From assembly GCF_001579845.1 (NCBI RefSeq), contig NZ_CP007440.1, positions 2,732,001-2,796,000 of the forward strand: a stretch of 64,000 nt of DNA, read 5' to 3'. How positions within the stretch are numbered: the first letter of the stretch is position 1; each line of letters opens with the position of its first letter. Source of the DNA: Rhodoplanes sp. Z2-YC6860. GTDB lineage: Bacteria; Pseudomonadota; Alphaproteobacteria; Rhizobiales; Xanthobacteraceae. This document shows, one piece after another, positions 43,891 to 56,166 of this stretch. The position numbers were made by a program, and so were the translations under genes. A model generated the notes under the pieces. The model saw only the letters and a list, made by a program, of their open reading frames with translations. It was not told where the DNA came from and ran no database searches.

Positions 43891-45471
43891 TTATTGAAGC
43901 ACGATCTTGCGCACCAGCGCGCGGGCGGTGCCTTGCGCTTCGGCGATCACGCGAAGCGTGTTCGAATCGAACTCGATGCCGATCAGCCGCAGGTCCTTGA
44001 CCGAGGCTTCGACCTCGACACCATCGATCGGTTCCTGGAAATCTTTGATCGCACTCTCGATGCTCTTCTTGGCGTTCTCGGACAGCGGCTTGAGGTCGAC
44101 CACGGCATTGTCGGCAAGCGACTTCTGCAGATAAGGGATCGCGGCGCGCGCCGCGGCGCCGAGGATGCCGAATGCAGCGTCCGACTTCACGTCGAGCGAA
44201 ATGTCAGTGAGCCGCATCATCTGCTTTTCGGTGTCGAGCACCGGCTTGCCCCAGACATGGACGGTTGCTTCGGCGCCGAGGCCGAACCAGCTCTTGGTCT
44301 CTTTCGCTTTCACGCGCAGCGAGATGAGGAGACGATCGCCGGAGGCCGCCATGCTCGAACCCAGAACCGTGACCTGGCCCGGCGAATTGCCGCTCTCCGG
44401 AAAGGTCCTGCCCTTGAGCTGTGCTTCCATGATGCGATTGAGCTCGGTGAACGGCACGTCGATCGGCACAGCGATCTTGACGTCGCCCTGATCGAGCTGC
44501 TGCACGAAGTCGAGTTGCGCCGGGAATGGGCATTCGGGCTTGGTCGCTGCAGGCACGATACGCGTCTCGGCCTGCACGCCGAGCGTGAGGATCACCCAGT
44601 CCTGCATGATGCGCGGCTGGGCCGCAAACGCCTTGGTCGGCCGCACCTCCAGCCACAGCGCCGGCGCGTTGGCCGAGGCCTGGCCGAGCGGGATCGAGCG
44701 GCACATCTGCGTCCATTCCTTGCGCGCCGCGGTCTCGAGGGTGCGGTCACTGCGCAGCCGGCCCGAAAGGTTGCCGATCTGCTCGCGGACGGTCTGGTCG
44801 AGCAGCGGCTTCACCTGATCGGAAACGTTGAGCTTGATGCCGGCGATCTGCATGCCGCCGTCGCCGATCGAGACGCTGCCGGAGAGATTGGGCTCGATCC
44901 GCCAGTTCGACTGCAACTGCGGCCGCGATGTCACGAACACGTTGCCGCGGATGTCGGCGCGCTGGTCGAGCATGCGGCCAGTGAGCTGGCCCATATTGCG
45001 GCCGAGGCTGTCACCGAGAAGGCCGCCGATCGCGCCCGCGATGTTGCCGCCCTGGTTCGAGAGCTGACCGGTGACGCGAAGCGAACCGTTGAGCGTGGTC
45101 GAGATGTTGAGCGAGCCGTTGGTGCCTGTCACCGCGATCGGTCCGCGCGCGATGTTCCAGCCGATGTCGGCTTTGCCCAGGAGATCGGCAAGCGGATTGT
45201 CGTTCTTGCCGTTGAGGCCACGCGGCGCATTGGCCTCCATGATGTCGCGCAAGGCAAGATTGGCGACGGCGACAGGCGCGGTGATCACGGAGGTTCGCGT
45301 GACCGGCGCCAACGGATGCAGTTGCACGAGTGCGGGCCGGCTCTCCTGCATCGGGTCGGCAGGGAAGAAGGTGTTGAGCGCCCACAGCGTGCCGGTGAAA
45401 AACACGGCAATGATCACCGCGCCGAGCAGGATCGCGCGCAACGACAGTCCGAAGGGAAGCTTTCTGGTCAT
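43891..45471 (-). CDS. DUF4403 family protein
   Basis: The protein has 526 residues. One N-terminal transmembrane segment (AILLGAVIIAVFFTGTLWAL) is followed by a large periplasmic domain of repeated beta-strands with two lipid-binding-like halves. Markers: GSLRVTGQLSNQGGNIAG, LWLEVRPTKAFAAQPRI, and FTELNRIMEAQLKGRTF. DUF4403 proteins have an SMP/TULIP-like fold by similarity from memory; function unknown. The upstream ompA and this gene are on the same strand, 242 bases apart, so they are probably separate units. Confidence 0.83.
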   Translation of the reverse strand: MTRKLPFGLSLRAILLGAVIIAVFFTGTLWALNTFFPADPMQESRPALVQLHPLAPVTRTSVITAPVAVANLALRDIMEANAPRGLNGKNDNPLADLLGKADIGWNIARGPIAVTGTNGSLNISTTLNGSLRVTGQLSNQGGNIAGAIGGLLGDSLGRNMGQLTGRMLDQRADIRGNVFVTSRPQLQSNWRIEPNLSGSVSIGDGGMQIAGIKLNVSDQVKPLLDQTVREQIGNLSGRLRSDRTLETAARKEWTQMCRSIPLGQASANAPALWLEVRPTKAFAAQPRIMQDWVILTLGVQAETRIVPAATKPECPFPAQLDFVQQLDQGDVKIAVPIDVPFTELNRIMEAQLKGRTFPESGNSPGQVTVLGSSMAASGDRLLISLRVKAKETKSWFGLGAEATVHVWGKPVLDTEKQMMRLTDISLDVKSDAAFGILGAAARAAIPYLQKSLADNAVVDLKPLSENAKKSIESAIKDFQEPIDGVEVEASVKDLRLIGIEFDSNTLRVIAEAQGTARALVRKIVLQ

Positions 45472-45615
45472 CGGTTACGAATGTTACTGGGCCTCTGGCT
45501 CGGACGCCAGCGATACAACCGCGAGGCGTTCCCCGACAACCGCATGCGGGCCCTGCCACAATTGACCGGGCCGGATATGGGCGGTTTCATAGCCGCGCGT
45601 GCGGCCTGCGGATGT

Positions 45616-46536
45616 TTACTGCTTGCCCATCCGATGCAGCTTCACCGCCGCATAGACCGCATCGCTCGCGGGTGTCGGCACGCCGAGCTCGCGTCCGAGC
45701 GCCACCACTTTGCCGGTCAGCCAGTCGAGCTCCAGGCGGTTGCCGGCTTCGAGATCGTGGAACATCGAGGCCTTCATGCCGGGCGGTGCGTTTTCCGAAA
45801 AAGTCATGCGGTCGTCGACCCAGCTCGATGGCACCTTGGCACCGGCCTTCTGGCCGACTGCGAGGCACTCTTCCATCAGCTTGCGATAGAAAGCGCGCGT
45901 GTCAGGGTCGCCGAGGATCTTGCCGATCGGCTCGCGTGTCATGCAGTTCGCGCCGGCCATCGAGGAGAGGAAGATGAACTTCTGCCAGCGCTCGCGGTTC
46001 ATGTCGTCCTGCGGCTGGATGTCGATGTTGGCGGCCTTCGCGGCCTCGACGAAGGCCGCGAGCTTCGGATCGGGCGTGCCCTCCATGCGGCCGCAGCGAA
46101 TGGTGGCGAACTTCGAGGTGTGCTTCATCACGCCGGGGCCGCCGAGCACGGCCGCGATATAGGCGGTGCCGGGAACGGTCTGCTCCTTGCCGAGCACCCC
46201 CGAGACGCGCTCGTAGCTGTCGACGCCGTTCTGCAAGGTGATGACGCGCGTGTTGGGACCGACCAATGGCTTGGCCAGTTCGGCCGCGATCTCGGTGTCC
46301 CAGAGTTTGACCGCAAACAGCACGATGTCGACGACGCCCACGTCCTTCGGATTGTCGGTGGCGTTGACCTTCGGCACATGCAGATCGCCGTGAACGCTTT
46401 CCAGTTTCAAGCCGTCCTTGCGCAATGCTTCGAGATGGGCCCGGCGCGCGATGAAGAACACGTCGTGGCCCGCGGCTGCGAGCCGTCCGCCGAAGTAAGA
46501 GCCGACCGCGCCGGCGGCCATCGCTGCGATACGCAT
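45616..46536 (-). CDS. panE: 2-Dehydropantoate 2-reductase (ketopantoate reductase)
   Basis: The protein has 306 residues. The NADPH-binding start MRIAAMAAGAVGSYFGGRLA has GxGxxG replaced by G-A-V-G-S-Y-F-G-G. KLWDTEIAAELAKPLVGPNT and LQNGVDSYERV are typical, and the C-terminal ELDWLTGKVVALGRELGVPTP is a strong family marker. It reduces ketopantoate to pantoate for coenzyme A. The family also includes other oxidoreductases, so the gene name is likely but not certain. The start at 46536 follows GGGAGG. Confidence 0.85.
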   Translation of the reverse strand: MRIAAMAAGAVGSYFGGRLAAAGHDVFFIARRAHLEALRKDGLKLESVHGDLHVPKVNATDNPKDVGVVDIVLFAVKLWDTEIAAELAKPLVGPNTRVITLQNGVDSYERVSGVLGKEQTVPGTAYIAAVLGGPGVMKHTSKFATIRCGRMEGTPDPKLAAFVEAAKAANIDIQPQDDMNRERWQKFIFLSSMAGANCMTREPIGKILGDPDTRAFYRKLMEECLAVGQKAGAKVPSSWVDDRMTFSENAPPGMKASMFHDLEAGNRLELDWLTGKVVALGRELGVPTPASDAVYAAVKLHRMGKQ

Positions 46537-46590
46537 ATTGCTTCCTCCCGATTGCGCGGCACCATACGGCTTGCGTCGACCGCAAAGCAA

Positions 46591-46617
46591 ATGGGCGAGG
46601 CCATTGGCCTCGCCCAT
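46591..46617 (-). terminator. Rho-independent terminator of the L,D-transpeptidase gene
   Basis: ATGGGCGAGGCC pairs with GGCCTCGCCCAT across a 3-base loop and is followed on the minus strand by TTTGCTTTGC. It lies 22 bases beyond the stop at 46639 and before panE. Confidence 0.82.
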
Positions 46618-46638
46618 CCGTCAGACATAAAGAGTGGA

Positions 46639-47409
46639 TCAGTATATTCGCGAAGCCGACGCGCCGCCGAATCGGGACTGAGTGACTGGCGTGCGCACGT
46701 TCATCGGGACAGGACGCGGCTCGGCGCTCGCGACCGGCTCCGCGCGATGGCCGCGATCCGGCAGCACAACCACCTTGCTGCCGACCGTCACGCGGTTGAA
46801 TAGGTCGGTCACGTCCTCGTTGGTCAGACGGATGCAGCCCGACGAAACGCGCTGGCCGATGGTGTCCGGCGCATTGGTGCCGTGAATGCGGTAGAGGGAA
46901 TTGCCGAGATACATCGCGCGTGCGCCGAGCGGATTACCCGGACCGCCGGCCATCATGCGCGGCAGGTAAGGCTGGCGCGCGATCATCTCCGCCGGCGGAT
47001 GCCAGTCCGGCCATTCCTGCTTGCGGGCGATGGTTTGCGTGCCCGACCAGGTGAAGCCCTCTCGGCCGACGCCGATGCCGTAGCGGATCGCGCGGCCGCC
47101 GCCGAGCACGTAGTAGAGATAGGTGTGCGGCGTATCGATGATGATCGTGCCGGGCTGCTCATTGGTGTTGTAGGCGACCATCTGACGGCGGAAGCGCTCC
47201 GGGACGGCGCGCGGCTGTGCGACGTCGTCATCCGGTACGCCCTCCGGCACGGCCTGCTCGGACTCAGGCATCACGTCCTGAAAGAACGAGTTGGGCGGAT
47301 AGCTCTGAGGATCGTTCCAGGCCAGCGGCTGAGCCGTGGCGCTAGCACTGCAAAGGATGACTGCGGCCAACGCCGGAATGGCGCGGCGCAATTGTGCGGC
47401 AGGACTCAT
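46639..47409 (-). CDS. L,D-transpeptidase (YkuD family)
   Basis: The protein has 256 residues. A signal (AAQLRRAIPALAAVILCSAS) precedes a linker. The YkuD domain begins about residue 85 (GTIIIDTPHTYLYYVLGGG). The active-site motifs are YRIHGTN with the His and SSGCIRL with the catalytic Cys. The enzyme cross-links peptidoglycan stem peptides or attaches proteins to it. The start at 47409 follows a GGAGGG run. A terminator follows. Confidence 0.92.
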   Translation of the reverse strand: MSPAAQLRRAIPALAAVILCSASATAQPLAWNDPQSYPPNSFFQDVMPESEQAVPEGVPDDDVAQPRAVPERFRRQMVAYNTNEQPGTIIIDTPHTYLYYVLGGGRAIRYGIGVGREGFTWSGTQTIARKQEWPDWHPPAEMIARQPYLPRMMAGGPGNPLGARAMYLGNSLYRIHGTNAPDTIGQRVSSGCIRLTNEDVTDLFNRVTVGSKVVVLPDRGHRAEPVASAEPRPVPMNVRTPVTQSRFGGASASRIY

Positions 47410-47654
47410 TGTACCCTCCCTCCGCTCACACGATGATTGCTGGCCCAATAACTGCGGAGCCCCGATGTGGTTCCCGGCAAAAGTGGGTGTTCGCAGCCGG
47501 TCGGCAATCGCCTTCAAGGACAAGTGATGAAAATCCAGAGGTATTGGCGCCGGTTGCCCGAGGACAGCCGCTGCCAAAAATCATCGTAGGCCGCGGGCAC
47601 ATTGAAATTGGTTCGTGCTGCAACCGGTACGCTTCTCTGGCCGCTTGGACTGCT

Positions 47655-48875
47655 TCAGGACGCGACCGGTGCGGCCGCTGCCTGATCCTTGGGGAAAGGC
47701 CGGAACGTCATGGCGATCAGCACGGCGCCGATGCCCATGCCCCATGACATGACATAGAGCCACGTGTAGCTCGCGAAGGTGTCGTAGATCAGGCCTCCGG
47801 CGAGCGGACCGGTCGCCATGCCGAGGCTGCCCGCCATCGCGGTGCCGCCGATGACCGTTCCCATCATTCGCAGCGGGAAGTTCTCGCGCGCGATCGCGGC
47901 GTAGAGCGGCATGGTGCCGGCATAGATGAATCCGAACACTGCGGCCGCCGCGTAGAACACGCTGAGATCGCGCGCCATGACGAAGCCGAGCGCGCCGAAG
48001 GCCTGGCACAGGAGGCCAAACACGAGCATCCGCTTCGCGCCAAAGCGATCACCGAGAATGCCGAAGGCGATGCGGCCGCCCATGCCGGCAAACCCTTCGA
48101 CGCTGTAGATCGTGACCGCGGCAATCAGCGGAATGCCACAGCTCACGGCGTAGCTCACGGTGTGGAAGATCGGGCCGGAATGCGTGGCGCAGCAGAAGAA
48201 GTTGGTCGCCAGCAGGGTGATGAACTGGGGCGATTTCACCGCCTGCGCCAAGGTCATTGCCGACTGCGGCTCGCCTTCGATCGTGGCCGCGGCCTTGCGG
48301 TCGGCCAAGGCGGGTGGGCGGCGAACGAGCAATGCCGTCGGGATCATCACGACGGCGGCGATGCCGGCGATGATGAGCATGGAGGTTCTCCAGGGGTGGG
48401 TGGAGATGATCCATGCGGCGAGAGGCGACATCGTCATCGGCGCCAGCCCCATGCCGGCCGACACGAGCGAAACCGCGAGGCTGCGGTGCGTATCGAACCA
48501 GCCGGTGACGCAGGCCATCATCGGCGCGAAGATCGCCGCTATCGAGCCTCCAACGATCAGGCCGAAGACGAGTTGGAACCAGATCAGCGATGTCGCCTGG
48601 CTCGCCAGGGCGATGCCCGCTGCAATCAGCACCGCTCCGATCAGCACCACAGGACGCGTGCCGATGCGGTCGGCCAGCGTGCCCCAGGCGATGCTGCCAA
48701 CGGCCATCGCGATGAATGCCATTGTCATCGCGCTCGAGATGCCGGCGACCGACCATCCGGTGTCGTGCGAAATCGGCAGCAGGAAAACCGGAAGCGAGAA
48801 CATCGAGCCGATCGCCACGCAGCTGATCAAGCCGCCGGCGGCGACGATGACCCAACGGTATCGTTCATTGCTCAT
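47655..48875 (-). CDS. MFS transporter, OFA-like
   Basis: The protein has 406 residues and twelve hydrophobic helices. The loop 2-3 motif GTLADRIGTRPVVLIG and the matching GILGDRFGAKRMLVFG in the second half are the MFS signatures. The overall pattern (SYAVSCGIPLIAAVTIY and the N-terminal VAAGGLISCVAIG) is close to oxalate/formate-type transporters. Substrate unknown. Alternative start at 48887. It is divergent to nothing within 130 bases and stands alone. Confidence 0.9.
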   Translation of the reverse strand: MSNERYRWVIVAAGGLISCVAIGSMFSLPVFLLPISHDTGWSVAGISSAMTMAFIAMAVGSIAWGTLADRIGTRPVVLIGAVLIAAGIALASQATSLIWFQLVFGLIVGGSIAAIFAPMMACVTGWFDTHRSLAVSLVSAGMGLAPMTMSPLAAWIISTHPWRTSMLIIAGIAAVVMIPTALLVRRPPALADRKAAATIEGEPQSAMTLAQAVKSPQFITLLATNFFCCATHSGPIFHTVSYAVSCGIPLIAAVTIYSVEGFAGMGGRIAFGILGDRFGAKRMLVFGLLCQAFGALGFVMARDLSVFYAAAAVFGFIYAGTMPLYAAIARENFPLRMMGTVIGGTAMAGSLGMATGPLAGGLIYDTFASYTWLYVMSWGMGIGAVLIAMTFRPFPKDQAAAAPVAS

Positions 48876-49013
48876 GGCACGTCTCATGCTGCAATTGCGG
48901 TTTCAACCAGCCAGCAACTTCGAACATAAAAGTGCGAGCACGAAAGTCAACCGATTGGTTAAGTAATCAGTCCGCATAAAACGGCCAGCGGAGCTGCACC
49001 GAAAGCGCGCATC

Positions 49014-49517
49014 CTAAGCGCCGGTCATGGCGTCTGGGATTGAATCGGTCGAAGCGTAGTAAGGCTTGATATCGAGGAGCGGGGTACCGTCGATGCAATC
49101 GAGCGCGATGACCTCGAGCTTGGTGCCGTCGACCTTCACGAGTTTCACCACGCTCATTGCGATCGGATTGGGCCGCACCGGCGAGCGCAGCGCAAAGGTG
49201 CCGCGGCCCTTGCCGAGATGGCCCGGCACCTGGACCACAAGGTCGCGCCGCGCCTTGTCCATCCAGTACAGCACCACGAGATGACTGCAGCGCTCGATGT
49301 CGAGAAGGCCGGCCGCAAAGCGCGGATCGAGTTCGAGGGTGCAGACCGCGCCGGTCTCGCGGGCCGCACGGGCGTTCTTCGGGCAGTCCTTGCGGGTCTT
49401 CCAGGGGGTCCGGATCCGGCCGATGAAATAGACCGAGGCGTCGGAGTGATCGGGCAGGGCAATGACGACCTCACCCTCGCGCAGGTCGTTCGGCTTGGAA
49501 TCGAGGATGGAACTCAT
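49014..49517 (-). CDS. trmO: tRNA (t6A37) N6-methyltransferase TrmO/TsaA family
   Basis: The protein has 167 residues. The family signature is visible: YFIGRIRTPWKTRKDCPKN, then GRGTFALRSPVRPNPIAMS and LDCIDGTPLLDIKPY. TrmO methylates the t6A at position 37 of tRNAs using SAM. The start at 49517 removes 20 unrelated residues from the longer frame. It is divergent from the ArsR-methyltransferase gene, 155 bases apart, with an 18-bp palindrome between. Confidence 0.88.
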   Translation of the reverse strand: MSSILDSKPNDLREGEVVIALPDHSDASVYFIGRIRTPWKTRKDCPKNARAARETGAVCTLELDPRFAAGLLDIERCSHLVVLYWMDKARRDLVVQVPGHLGKGRGTFALRSPVRPNPIAMSVVKLVKVDGTKLEVIALDCIDGTPLLDIKPYYASTDSIPDAMTGA

Positions 49518-49638
49518 CGGTATTCCGACAGATGTTGCGGATCGCCTCTTTATAGGCACGGCGGGGGAGCAGTTCACCTGGGCTGCTCACCCGGGGCTGC
49601 GCGGCGGAGACTGGAACTTGATTTTGCCGGTTTCAACG

Positions 49639-49656
49639 TATAAAGATATCTTTATA
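49639..49656. promoter_or_regulatory. Perfect 18-bp palindrome, likely operator of the ArsR-methyltransferase/metF operon
   Basis: TATAAAGATATCTTTATA is a perfect palindrome ending 17 bases before the ATG at 49673. It overlaps the expected promoter region. The AT-rich sequence stands out in GC-rich DNA. ArsR-type regulators of methionine genes that sense S-adenosylhomocysteine bind similar AT-rich palindromes (SahR, from memory). The operator role is inferred. Confidence 0.75.
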
Positions 49657-49672
49657 TGGTGGGATACTTCCC

Positions 49673-50677
49673 ATGACCCAGGCTGGCCATCTGCGATTCG
49701 ACGCCCTCAACGCCGCTCTGAAAGCGGCGGGTGAGGACACGCGCCTGCGCGTCCTGGTGCTCTTGTCCGAGGCCGAACTGACGGTTTCCGACCTCACTCA
49801 GATATTGCGGCAGTCCCAGCCCCGCATCTCGCGACACCTCAAGCTGCTGGTCGAGGCCGGCCTGATCGAGCGCTTCCGCGAGGGCGCCTGGGCGTTCTTC
49901 CGGCTGGCCGAGCAGGGCGGCGGCGCCGAACTGGCGCGGATGCTGATCGCGCGGCTCGATCCGAAAGACCCGATCATCGACCGCGACCGCGACCGGCTGT
50001 CGGCGGTCCGTGCCGCACGCGCCGCCGCCGCGCAGGATTACTTCCGGGCCCACGCCGCCGAATGGGATCGCATCCGCAAGCTCCACGTGCCGGATGAAGC
50101 AGTGGAGCAGGCGATCTGCGATGCACTTGCCGACCGGCCGTTCCGCTCGCTGCTTGATCTCGGCACGGGCACCGGCCGCATCCTCGAAATGTTCGGGGGG
50201 CAGCTCGAACGCGGCCTCGGCATCGATCTGTCGCTCGACATGCTGCTCCTTGCACGCGCGCGCATCGAGCGGGCGGGCTTGCGCCATTGCAGCGTGCGGC
50301 AGGGCGACATCTACGATCTAGCGGTGCCGGCAGGCTCTTTCGAGGTCGTCATCATCCACCAGGTGCTGCACTTCCTCGACGACGGCGCCCGCGCGATCCG
50401 CGAGGCCGCACGCGTGCTCGCGCCGTCAGGCCGGCTCCTGGTGATCGACTTCGCGCCGCACGATCTGGAATTCCTGCGCGAGGAGCACGCGCATCGCCGT
50501 CTGGGCTTTGCGCCTGAGACCGTGGCGCAATGGATGAGCGCGGCCGGTCTCGACATGACCATGCATCGCAGCCTTGCGCCGGAGCCCGGCTCCGACGGCA
50601 AGGTCGCGGTCTCGCTCTGGCTCGCGCGCGATCCGCGCGTTCAGTTGGCCAACAGCAATGTACGAGAGGTGGCGTGA
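49673..50677 (+). CDS. ArsR-type regulator fused to a SAM-dependent methyltransferase domain
   Basis: The protein has 334 residues. Residues 10-90 are an ArsR winged helix: DTRLRVLVLLSEAELTVSDL, then QSQPRISRHLKLLVEAGLIE. Residues 125-300 are a class I methyltransferase with SLLDLGTGTGRILEMFG and an IDLSLDMLLLAR loop. No metal-binding Cys motif is present, so metal sensing is unlikely. The location directly before metF (stop and start overlap as TGATG) and an 18-bp palindrome upstream suggest a methionine-cycle regulator that senses SAM or SAH. Confidence 0.9.
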   Translation: MTQAGHLRFDALNAALKAAGEDTRLRVLVLLSEAELTVSDLTQILRQSQPRISRHLKLLVEAGLIERFREGAWAFFRLAEQGGGAELARMLIARLDPKDPIIDRDRDRLSAVRAARAAAAQDYFRAHAAEWDRIRKLHVPDEAVEQAICDALADRPFRSLLDLGTGTGRILEMFGGQLERGLGIDLSLDMLLLARARIERAGLRHCSVRQGDIYDLAVPAGSFEVVIIHQVLHFLDDGARAIREAARVLAPSGRLLVIDFAPHDLEFLREEHAHRRLGFAPETVAQWMSAAGLDMTMHRSLAPEPGSDGKVAVSLWLARDPRVQLANSNVREVA

Positions 50678-51597
50678 TGGCTGCGCCGATCCGGGTTTCG
50701 TTCGAGTTCTTTCCGCCCAAGTCCGAGGAGATGGAGAAGAGCCTCTGGGAGGCGATCGGTCGTCTCGCGCCGCTCAGCCCGAACTTCGTCTCGGTGACGT
50801 ATGGGGCAGGCGGCTCGACGCGCGAGCGCACCCATTCGACCGTGAAGCGCATCGTCAACGAGACGGCGCTGACGCCGGCCGCGCATCTGACCTGTGTCGC
50901 CGCGACCAAGGATGAAATCGACAACGTGATCCAGGCCTATCGCGATGCAGGCGTGCGCCACATCGTGGCGTTGCGCGGCGATCCGACCAGCGGCATCGGC
51001 GCCAAATACGCGCCGCATCCGGGTGGCTATCAGCACGCGGCCGATCTCGTATCCGGCATCAAGCGGATCGCCGACCTCGAAGTGTCGGTTTCGGCCTACC
51101 CAGAAAAGCATCCGGACAGCCCGAGCGTGCAGGCCGACATCGACATGCTGCAGGCCAAGGTCGATGCCGGCGCGACACGAGCGATGACTCAATTTTTCTT
51201 CGAGAACGACCGCTATTTCGATTATCTCGACAAGGTGCGGGCGCGCGGCATCGACATCCCGATCGTGCCGGGCATCCTGCCGGTGCAGAACTTCAAGCAG
51301 ATGAAAAGCTTTGCCGAGCGCTGCGGCACGAGCGTGCCGCGCTGGCTCGCCGAGCGCTTCGACGGCCTCGACGATGATGTCGCGACCCGCAAGCTGATCG
51401 CCGCGGCCGTCGCCGCCGAACAGGTGCTCGATCTCGTCGACCGCGGCGTCACCGATTTTCATTTTTACACCATGAACCGCGCCGATCTTGTGTACGCGAT
51501 CTGTCATCTGCTGGGGCTGCGGCCTGCTCGGGCGGAAGTGCCGCTTTCTTCCCTCTCCCAGGGGGCGAGGGTGCCCGCGCGAAGCGCGGGCGGGTGA
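50677..51597 (+). CDS. metF: Methylenetetrahydrofolate reductase MetF with repeat-encoded tail
   Basis: The protein has 306 residues. The TIM-barrel FAD enzyme is clear: VSFEFFPPKSEEMEKSLWEA, SVTYGAGGSTRERTHSTV, HIVALRGDPTSG and AYPEKHPDSPS. It makes 5-methyltetrahydrofolate for methionine synthesis. A normal MetF would end close to CHLLGLRP. Here about 15 further residues (SSLSQGARVPARSAGG) are encoded by a REP-like repeat, and the stop codon lies within it. The start overlaps the regulator stop (TGATG). Confidence 0.94.
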   Translation: MAAPIRVSFEFFPPKSEEMEKSLWEAIGRLAPLSPNFVSVTYGAGGSTRERTHSTVKRIVNETALTPAAHLTCVAATKDEIDNVIQAYRDAGVRHIVALRGDPTSGIGAKYAPHPGGYQHAADLVSGIKRIADLEVSVSAYPEKHPDSPSVQADIDMLQAKVDAGATRAMTQFFFENDRYFDYLDKVRARGIDIPIVPGILPVQNFKQMKSFAERCGTSVPRWLAERFDGLDDDVATRKLIAAAVAAEQVLDLVDRGVTDFHFYTMNRADLVYAICHLLGLRPARAEVPLSSLSQGARVPARSAGG

Positions 51598-51602
51598 GGG
51601 TG
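51549..51602. repeat. Left inverted repeat flanking the DUF559 gene
   Basis: The sequence begins TTCCCTCTCC and ends GGGTGAGGG, with an inner GCCCGCGCGAAGCGCGGGC hairpin. The same blocks occur in inverted order and orientation at 51945-51984. The metF tail and stop codon are encoded in it. Confidence 0.82.
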
Positions 51603-51606
51603 TACG

Positions 51607-51993
51607 GTGCCAATTGTATCCACAGTTCGACGACTGAGGCGCGATCAAACCGACGCCGAGCGTAAGCTTTGGTTCCGGTTGCGCGACCGCCGTTTGAATG
51701 GTTTGAAATTTCGCAGGCAGGTCACAATCGGTCACTACATCGCGGACTTCTGCTGCGAGTCTGCGCGTTTAATCCTTGAACTCGATGGCGGCCAGCATGC
51801 CACGCAACAAGATCGGGATGCTGAGAGGACTGCTGCTCTCGAAGCGCAAGGCTATCTTGTCCTTCGCTTTTGGAACAACGACGTACTCCAGAACATGGAC
51901 GGCGTTCTGGAAAGCATTCTGAACACATTGAGACCTGTTCCCCCTCCCCCTCACCCTAGCCCTCTCCCCGAAGGGGAGAGGGAACAGACCTGA
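51607..51993 (+). CDS. DUF559 endonuclease-like protein
   Basis: The protein has 128 residues. The family layout is clear: [37 protein letters not shown], and [19 protein letters not shown] with the E-x-D-G-x-x-H core, then [12 protein letters not shown]. This is a Vsr/restriction-endonuclease-like nuclease fold. It begins with GTG just after the left repeat, and its last 18 residues ([17 protein letters not shown]) are encoded by the right repeat. It sits between metF and metH with no metabolic link. DNA cleavage activity is not known for the family. Confidence 0.85.
   Translation: MPIVSTVRRLRRDQTDAERKLWFRLRDRRLNGLKFRRQVTIGHYIADFCCESARLILELDGGQHATQQDRDAERTAALEAQGYLVLRFWNNDVLQNMDGVLESILNTLRPVPPPPHPSPLPEGEREQT
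51945..51984. repeat. Right inverted repeat flanking the DUF559 gene
   Basis: CCCTCACCC at its inner end and GGAGAGGGAA at its outer end mirror the left copy at 51549-51602. A short hairpin CTCTCCCCGAAGGGGAGAG lies between. The stop codon of the DUF559 gene is 9 bases beyond. Confidence 0.82.
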
Positions 51994-52009
51994 GCAAGTG
52001 GCTCGTGCA

Positions 52010-55741
<3,732 letters not shown>

Positions 55742-55782
55742 CCCAAAATAAGACAGCCGCTTAAGAGGTCTCGCAAAACGAA

Positions 55783-55809
55783 ACACCGGAGGGTGAAGCC
55801 CTCCGGTGT
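55783..55809. terminator. Hairpin terminator between metH and the 27-residue gene
   Basis: ACACCGGAGGG and CCCTCCGGTGT form a perfect 11-bp stem over a 5-base loop. The minus strand continues with TTTCGTTTTGC, so it is best as terminator of the small gene at 55865; it could also end metH transcripts. Confidence 0.75.
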
Positions 55810-55864
55810 GCACCTTATGCCGCTTTATTACGGATTGGTCTTGAGCGAACCGTCCGACCTCAAC

Positions 55865-55948
55865 TCAGAACATGATCAGGATGGCGCCGACGAAAGCGAT
55901 CGCTGCGCAAACGGCGAGCACGTTCAGTCGCAAAGCCAAGTCCACCAT
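55865..55948 (-). CDS. 27-residue single-helix membrane protein
   Basis: The frame MVDLALRLNVLAVCAAIAF... encodes 27 residues, almost wholly a hydrophobic helix with two charged residues (Asp3 and Arg7) near the N-terminus and a Phe end. An AGGAGG site sits three bases before the ATG, unusually strong for a short frame. A hairpin terminator follows on the same strand. I recall near-identical small proteins from Bradyrhizobium annotations. Function unknown; it probably lies in the inner membrane. Confidence 0.75.
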   Translation of the reverse strand: MVDLALRLNVLAVCAAIAFVGAILIMF

Positions 55949-56166
55949 CGACCTCCTCGGTTGAACTGGGAGTGAGTCTACCCAGGCGCCCAGCGGGCTC
56001 CAAATGACAAACATACTGCATTGCAGTACCGTTCCGAGCGGTCCGAAATAGGATCAAGTATCTGAAGTTGAATATGTATTCATCCGTGGCATAGCGAATA
56101 ATCTGCGGCTATGCCGCTCGCGTCAGAATAGGGTCAGGAATAATACAACCTGCCTGGAGTATCGGG

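Noticed and set aside
39554-43897. An open frame of 1447 codons on the plus strand
   Set aside because: It runs antisense to bluB and ompA and overlaps the MmgE/PrpD gene in another frame. It has low-complexity Arg/Ala-rich content typical of shadow frames in GC-rich DNA, and no ribosome site.
43894-46803. An open frame of 969 codons on the plus strand
   Set aside because: It is antisense to DUF4403 and panE, which are both clear genes, and has no ribosome site.
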